Of a stretch of DNA of 64,000 nucleotides, positions 57,516-64,000 are shown one piece after another. The DNA is from Mactromeris polynyma. Its lineage: Eukaryota; Mollusca; Bivalvia; Venerida; Mactridae. The position numbers were made by a program, and so were the translations under genes. Every line of letters starts with the position of its first letter. The stretch's first letter is position 1. The stretch spans positions 1,364,001-1,428,000 of the forward strand of contig JASFXZ010000040.1 of assembly GCA_032209605.1 (NCBI GenBank). The letters run 5' to 3'. A model generated the notes under the pieces. The model was given only the letters and a program-made list of their open reading frames with translations, made no database searches and was not told the DNA's origin.

Positions 57516-59520
57516 GCAGTGACGTAACCAATTTTTCGGCGATGGAATGAAAGATAAGGTATGTTACAGATGTAATTTGTTTTAGGATGTATTTTGAGAT
57601 ATATAAACAAAACTTATACCTAATGGATTTTGCGAAATTGCTTTAGTTGGATGCTTAATATTTGTTTGTCACATAATTTTGCGACATACTGGGAATTTTT
57701 ATTTCACAAACTCAGTCGTTAATATGGACTTGGAAGACCGTATTTTGATGTTAATGTGAAATCGTACGCATGTCTGAAGAAGAACCATACATATTTTCGT
57801 CATTTCAGTCATGGACCGTCATATGAAAGAACATGGATATAGCCAAAGACCTCAATACCACAGATGCGCTACGCCAGATATGGCGCATCGATACAATGTT
57901 ATCAGCAGACGCACTGTCTAAAACAATATATTTATGTAAAAATAAAATATGAAACTCACTGTCTGTTTGGTTATTCCTACTCACATTAAATATATATTGG
58001 TTATAGTCACTTTTAAAAGAATCTCTTCTGAAAACGGGACATAGCGCTATAATCCATAAATTATTTTTAGACGTCTTTCGTGGCTGGCTGGCCATTTAGT
58101 TTCAATGTTTAAACAATTTCTGTGTTCTCGTATGAATTGATAATTGACAGTTATTAATTGCTTTTCTTGTATTTTAATTAATTTGATTGGTGGATGCCTA
58201 TTGTTTTGCAATTCATAAACCACGCCCTCGGCAGATCAGTTCTACTGGTCACTACTGTAATTGAAAATTGCCCTAGGTGTCAGCTGTAAAAACACAAGAG
58301 TCATAAAACCACAGGAGATCTTTATTATATGTGTTAATTCATATTGCTATTTCCTGTTTGATAGAATTAGTGCCTTTGATAATTGAAATGATTAGGTCAT
58401 ATCAGTCTGTGATCTCAATTTGTAATAAACACAATGAGATTACAACTGTCTGTCACCCAAAAATATTTATACTTCAAAGATTTAGCCAGCCTCTTCCGAC
58501 ATTATTGAATGTTAATTCATGTTCAGAATTAAATTGATGCCAAAACCCTTGTCTCACACAGACAATAAAGACATTGATTTGACCTACTTAATTTATATTT
58601 TGCACACGCTTACAAGTGCTGGGTAAAATAGACGACTTGTGTACACAAAACATGACATGCTGGCGTGATCTACATCATTTGTTTAGTTGATCTATACACA
58701 TTTACATGATTATGTAAGCCTTGATTGTTCTTCACAGCAGCCTTTTTAAAATATTTTATTGACATGAAAGTGTATTAAGTACAATAAGACTTCGATGAAA
58801 ATATCAAAAAATGAAGCGGAAAATTACCGACTTGTTTTGAAAAAGTTATGAAGCATTAATGCTCTGAAAATTTCTTTAACTGGGATTGTTTGATCACCGT
58901 TTATGGAATAACTTTTAATATTAACCACATATTGTTTGAGGATTTGTCATCTTAAACGATTGCTTTTTGCATTGGGGTAAGTTAAATATATGGTACTTGT
59001 TGTGAAAATCAGAGAATTTATAGGAAACTAACCGCGAGTATGTGAAAAGATTACGCTCCCCGTGTGCAGCGTTAATTCGTTACCTATGATTTTTTGAATG
59101 CTGTTAATGCAAAAAACGTTAATATATTGTGACCTAATACTTTCTGTATAGCTCTACTTTAACAAATAAAATGTCCGATTTTACGAAAACATTAATAAAT
59201 TTGCGCAACCCATAAACTTTTGTTGATGTGCAGCGTAAGTAAGCAGCACTGGCCGTTTTGGAAATATTTTTATCCTCGCATTACGTCACGTCCGGTAGGG
59301 GACGCAACTCTTATGCGACTTTAATCGATTAATTGAAAGGGTGTATATGGTCATTGATTTCCAACATATTTACATAAATTGACTTAGTAGGCAGTAACTA
59401 ATCATTAAAAGCAACCAACCATCACGCACATAAGCATTTTTCTTGTTTTTAATTGGTAAATAAGACTTAGTTCAGTGGTTAAATAAAGAACAATGAATTC
59501 AATACAATAATAAATTAATG
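57516..59520. other. Non-coding spacer
   Basis: About 2 kb with no recognised gene, RNA or repeat. Short ORFs here show no domain and have AT-driven composition. Confidence 0.5.
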
Positions 59521-59529
59521 AAATTGAAT

Positions 59530-60690
59530 ACTATTATGTTGTCGAGGCGTTGTCCGATCCTAAAGACCCGTTCTCATACAGAGGTATCTCACTATCATCT
59601 GGGACCAATATACACATATGTTTGTACTATGCACAATATTTATTGTTCAATATTACATCAGCCGGTTAATCCAAGTGGACGTAGCCAATGACGGTATTGT
59701 GGACGCACAAAATGGTTTTAGGAAAGGTCATAGCACTATTGATAATGAGACGTCTGTTACAAACATAACTGAAACAATGAGCAATTCAGAATTACAAGCA
59801 TTGTCTGCTATTATAAATTTTAGAATGGCTTATAATTTTATTTATTGAAATGTTCTATGGACTAAATAATCTAAAATGTGTATTAAAGGAAATATGTATG
59901 AAGCGTAGCGGTCTCCTCATGTGTAGACTGAATGGACATCATACTGAGTGGTTTGATGTTAACTCTAGTCTTCGCGAGGGTTGTTCTCTTTCACCTTAGC
60001 TTTTTAATATGTACATAAACGATATAGCTGCTAAAGTAAAAGCTGCCGGTAGGGGTGTTGATTTATAAAAGTTTTATTTTGTTGTATGCTGATTATGTTG
60101 TAATAATTGCAAAAAATAAAAATGATCCACAATGTCGACTCAATGTACTGACTAAATGGTGCAATGATTAGTCAATGTTTGTTAATGCTCAAAAGGTAAT
60201 CTTGGTTATTTCCTTACGCAGTATATTGGAAGATCTGCATAATGTATATATTTTCATGTGCATATAACAGCATAACAGCAATTAAACTTGAATATTCAGT
60301 ATACTTACCTTGGCATTTTACTTGATGAATATCTAAATTTTAATAAGACTGCCAAATGTGTTGCGCAAAGTGCAAAGATGGCTTTAGGATTACTACTTGG
60401 TATTTATATCTGAATTATTTGGGTCTTTGCAATCTAACGTTTTTGTTTAATAATATGACTCCGTTGTGTGGCACGTTATCGCGTATGGCGTTTATATATG
60501 CGGCAATAAGTCATACTCCTATATCAATGCTGAGCAAAACAGGGCAATGCGCTAATATTACTTGGGCGTGGTAAGCACACACCCAACACAGTCCTATATG
60601 GCGAGATGGCTTGTTACCCGCCGCATATTGAATAATAGACAAATGACTTTCGGATTGTTTCAACAAAATGTTCATTCAGAAATTCATTTG
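59530..60690 (+). pseudogene. Decayed LINE reverse transcriptase
   Basis: Scattered RT words in changing frames: VDAQNGFRKGHSTIDN (59,700 region, fingers), NFRMAYNFI (motif A, catalytic Asp lost), a motif B remnant near 59,965, LYADYVVIIAKN at about 60,085 (motif C with YADD changed to YADY), YLGILLDEYLNFNK and a C-terminal GVGKHTPNT block. Many stops; an ancient non-LTR element. Confidence 0.8.
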
Positions 60691-61449
60691 TCTATTTTGT
60701 CCTATAAGGCATAGATCAGCGCTAGCCAATTCCAGATACGTAGTAACCATAGTTCGGTCTCGTATTCATCTCAAACCTTGAAACACGAAATAGTTCCCCT
60801 TCATCAAAGGTTCTTTTTATTCATTTCGATTAAATGCCTCGTTCATTTTTTATGTTATAGACAAATCGTTTCAGTATCAATGCTAAAAACTTCAACAGAT
60901 GCTTTTGTATACGTAAAAATTAAGTGTAAATAAAATCATCACGCCTGTGTCATTGTGGTGAAGGTGACTGGTGAAGCAGTATGATCTAATTAAAACAGAC
61001 ACACAAGTTGTTGTTGAAAAAGGATTTCTTTCCCCCCTTCCCAAAAATCAGCAGCTCTCTATAGCAGTGAATACATCATTGCCTTCACTGCTATATTATT
61101 TATATTTCTGAGAGCTTCAGGTTCTCAAGTGAATGAGCTTGCTTTAAGATTGTTTTCTTACTATGTAATATTTGTGGCATTACGCTTACTTTTACTTGAT
61201 ATAAATATGGTCACTTCTAACTCAGTTATTGAGTGGCATGCTTTGAACTGAGAATTGCCTTCTGATGTCATCCACTAAAACTTGAACTTATCTAAGTGAT
61301 TAGAAATGACATCAGACTAATGTATTAGTGTATCATGTTACATGATATATACTGGTGCATTGCACTGTTAATATGTACACAATATCTGCAAAATATATTG
61401 TTTTGCAATCTGTGTTGACAAATAAGATATGTTCTTTTCTGTTAGCAAG
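60691..61449. other. Non-coding spacer
   Basis: No gene or RNA recognised. Confidence 0.5.
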
Positions 61450-62753
61450 TACACTGGAACCCCTTTAAACAGACAACTCGTCTGGTCCCAACTTTTTTAC
61501 TACATAAATCACCCCTTTAATCCGGAAACACTTTTATTCAGGAAACCGGACAAGAATTTTGGCTCAAAATAGATTTTTACATTATAAATCACCCCTTCAA
61601 ATTGTACAAGAATAAAGTCTCAATTTTGACTATCACGTCTTGCGCAAGATTTTGATCCAAGGCACGATGTGTATCAGAAGAAATGATTTTCAATGCATAT
61701 TCGACTCAACATTTGGAATCGTACATTTAAATACACAGTTTGAACTGTATTGTCACTTCCTTTAATTCGGAGTCCATAATGTGCATAAAAATGTACACAT
61801 GTGCATGTGTAAGATTTCTCTGATTTATATTCTCACCACTATTCAAGATATTTCGCCAATTTAATGTTTTATTTCTTGACAATATACCAAAACCATCAGA
61901 TTTGTATGCACATAGATCTTGGTTTTAACTTATCTGTTATTGCCCTACTTGTTTCTTCTGACAGGCGAGATGAGATTGAAATAAAGATATATATATATAC
62001 AGTAAATAAAGTCAATCAATATTGTTTTTCACAGTAAAATGAATATTCCCACCTAATTAGTGTTTGGCTTGAGCATCTGTCTATCATGATTGATCTTAAT
62101 AGCTTATCAACAAACTGATTGATGGTACTTGATTATTGAAGGGTTTATAGACAGGTTTTCACAGGTTCTTTGTTTAATGTATGACCCCTCTCCTCTGGAT
62201 TTTGACAATGGAATATTTGCGTTTATTTATCGTCGCCACCGGTTTCCATGTGGGCGACGCCTCCGGAAGAATGTTAGTAAAATAAGATTTTTGGAGGATA
62301 GTGCATGATACAGGAGATTCCCAAGTTCCAGAAGCACCCCTGGTTCTTTTACGTGTTCGATGTAAAGCATCATACACGGGACCTCGGTTTTTAAAGTCTC
62401 GTCCGAAAGACCACTCCATTATTATAAATCATTTTGGTAATTGATATTGCAAACTTTAAAATTGTATTTTATTTTGAAATTATATCTTAAAGACAAACGG
62501 ACAGATCACAGCATTTTCTAGTAATGTAAAACAACTATGACAAAAACTAGAACAGCCCCACTCATCCTGTAACATTACTGCTGCTGCTACAAATCAATAC
62601 AGCACTAAACAAAATATAGATTCAAATGTCCCACTGAAATTTTTTTATTCCGAAATCTTGTCCGGTTCTCAAATCCCCTTTAGTCCTGAAACCCCTTTAA
62701 CTGGAAATGTTGTCCGGTTCCTGACTCGTCCGGTTTAAAGGGGTTCCGGTGTA
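61450..62753. mobile_element. 1.3-kb TIR element (TACACYGGAACCCC ends)
   Basis: The left end tacactggaacccctttaaa and the reverse complement of the right end tacaccggaacccctttaaa match over 20 bp with one difference, and similarity continues (gacaactcgtctgg / ggacgagtcagg). Interior subrepeats (taaatcacccctt; ttgtccggttc) occur. No transposase is visible. TA-bounded CACTGGAACC ends suggest a Tc1/mariner-pogo type non-autonomous element. Confidence 0.82.
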
Positions 62754-62830
62754 TAGTGTTTTTCCACAATATGAATATCCCAGGTTAAAGGGGTTCCGGT
62801 GTATACTGGTTTTTCGCAATGTGAATATTT
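62740..62830 (+). repeat. Tandem duplication of the TIR end
   Basis: taaaggggttccggtgtata plus a flank (ttccacaatatgaatatcc / tttcgcaatgtgaatattt) occurs twice about 48 bp apart, duplicating the right terminus of the 61,450 element. Confidence 0.8.
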
Positions 62831-64000
62831 GTTTGTACAAATTGCCCAGATGAAACTAAACTAGGCCACATTAAAAATGTCCTTGTTTGCCATCACTTCC
62901 ATGGGTACATAATTGTTTTGGGATTTTTAGCAAGTTTGGTGGGTTGGTATGGTGGCAGCAAACAACAATTTTTAACCAGCGCGCCTAAGCGCGCCTGGTT
63001 TTAGTACTCATACAGTTTTCCAACACTGCCAGCCTAAATAGTCCGTTTTCAGCCGAACCGAATAACTGTAGAAAAAAAGTCAAATAGTCCGACTATTTCG
63101 CTGATACTACACGCGCTATAAGATAACACAATGGCTTTTTGCTTTGTTTTCTTTCGAAAATAGTTTATTCAAAATATACTTTTATAATTATATTATTGTA
63201 TTGTATGTTCGGGAATGTTCATGTAGTTTTTTGTGCATGTGTATATACGCGTTTTGGCGGTGACCCCATAACTCAGAAAAAAACCAAAGCAACAAGAAAT
63301 AGTCCGACGATTCCATTGATGAAACATAACACATCGGTAGTTTTTTTTGTTTTTTATAAAGAATATCCTTTTTTCAATATATTTTTTAAAAATGTATTGT
63401 CTCGGCAATGTTGACATAATTGTAAACTTGTGTGTATGAATATAGCGTCGGTCCGTCGGTCGTGTTCTCATGGCAGCCATTGAAGTAGTCGTTATTTAGT
63501 GTCTCACTTCTGATTCTTGAAAGATCAACGGTAAGTGTATTTTCGATTTGTATCTGTTGTATTACATGTTCGCCTCCTATTATATTTGTGAACTACTGTA
63601 TTATTATTGTTTATGTGTTAGTGTCTACTGTTTATATTAAATTGCGTCGGTTGAGGCCTATATATCTTGTATCGGATGATGTACATGCGCTTCTTGCGTA
63701 GTAAGTATCCGCCATTTTTTTCATTTTATAAACATCCCGTATTATGTCTGGAATTTTCATTATAAACTTGGGTGATTATAGGCTTATATAGCGTACGGTT
63801 ATTTATTTATATAATTGTGTTGTAAAGCGAAGGCAGGAAATATCATTGCATCGTCGGTATTACCCGATACGGGGTTATTATTAAATTGTGTCGTTTGACT
63901 TCCAGGCTTTTTATTATGCAACTTGGTTATATTTATTGCATGTGCTCTGTATAAATAAGAATATTGATATTTTTTTGCCGATACATGGTTATTACAATAC
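62831..64000. other. Right-end non-coding region with possible first exon
   Basis: No protein gene recognised. A GC palindrome (ccagcgcgcctaagcgcgcc) is at 62,979-62,998. A donor-like gatcaacg|gtaagtgt at 63,530, preceded by a CG-containing stretch (gcgtcggtccgtcggtcgtg), could be a 5' UTR exon of a gene beyond the window; weak evidence. Confidence 0.3.

Noticed and set aside
62174..62419. 81-codon - strand ORF (MEWSFGRDFKNRGPVYD...)
   Set aside because: Lies inside the 1.3-kb TIR element, with no family match or splice context; more likely repeat sequence that happens to be open.

Overview
This is an AT-rich animal nuclear genomic window with small GT-AG exons, long introns and many degenerate mobile elements. 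Nothing bacterial is present: no operons, Shine-Dalgarno sites, CRISPR, tRNA or rRNA genes. Two host genes, read exon by exon, are clear animal orthologues. Dense LINE fossils, mariner-type elements, tRNA-derived SINEs, hairpin-capped repeats and intronless family-31 glycosyltransferases suggest a lophotrochozoan, most likely a bivalve mollusc. That taxon call is inference.

Layout. (1) 1-19,465, + strand: the 3' part of CSPP1 (centrosome and spindle pole-associated protein 1). I placed 16 in-phase exons giving about 421 residues to the stop, plus an optional 63-bp cassette exon. The 5' part lies upstream of the window. Introns hold short inverted-repeat elements, SINEs, a 3-copy ~90-bp repeat and a 31-bp minisatellite of about 21 copies. 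(2) 19,466-26,670: intergenic and UTR sequence between convergent genes. (3) 26,671-34,453, - strand: a complete nine-exon PREB/SEC12 gene (420 aa; WD40 ER membrane protein that activates SAR1 for COPII budding). A mariner sits in one intron inside an older repeat, and a 678-bp inverted-repeat element sits in another. (4) 34.7-42.3 kb: LINE graveyard. A 5'-truncated + strand LINE has landed inside a - strand LINE, and a head-to-tail pair of rearranged copies of a third LINE follows. (5) 42.4-54.2 kb: two nearly identical intronless beta-1,3-galactosyltransferase-like genes (GT31, - strand) in a ~2.3-kb segmental duplication. The left copy splits an L1-like LINE. Between the copies is a ~2.4-kb locus bounded by ~90-bp near-perfect inverted repeats, containing a predicted four-exon gene for a small zinc-finger-like protein. 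(6) 54.2-64.0 kb: mostly non-coding, with a decayed RT fragment, dispersed repeats and a 1.3-kb TIR element.

The host genes are functionally unrelated (centrosome/cilium, ER export, Golgi glycosylation). The connecting theme is mobile DNA: nested insertions, split elements and a host-gene segment duplicated into a transposon. The least explained part is the inverted-repeat zinc-finger locus at 49.5-51.9 kb.
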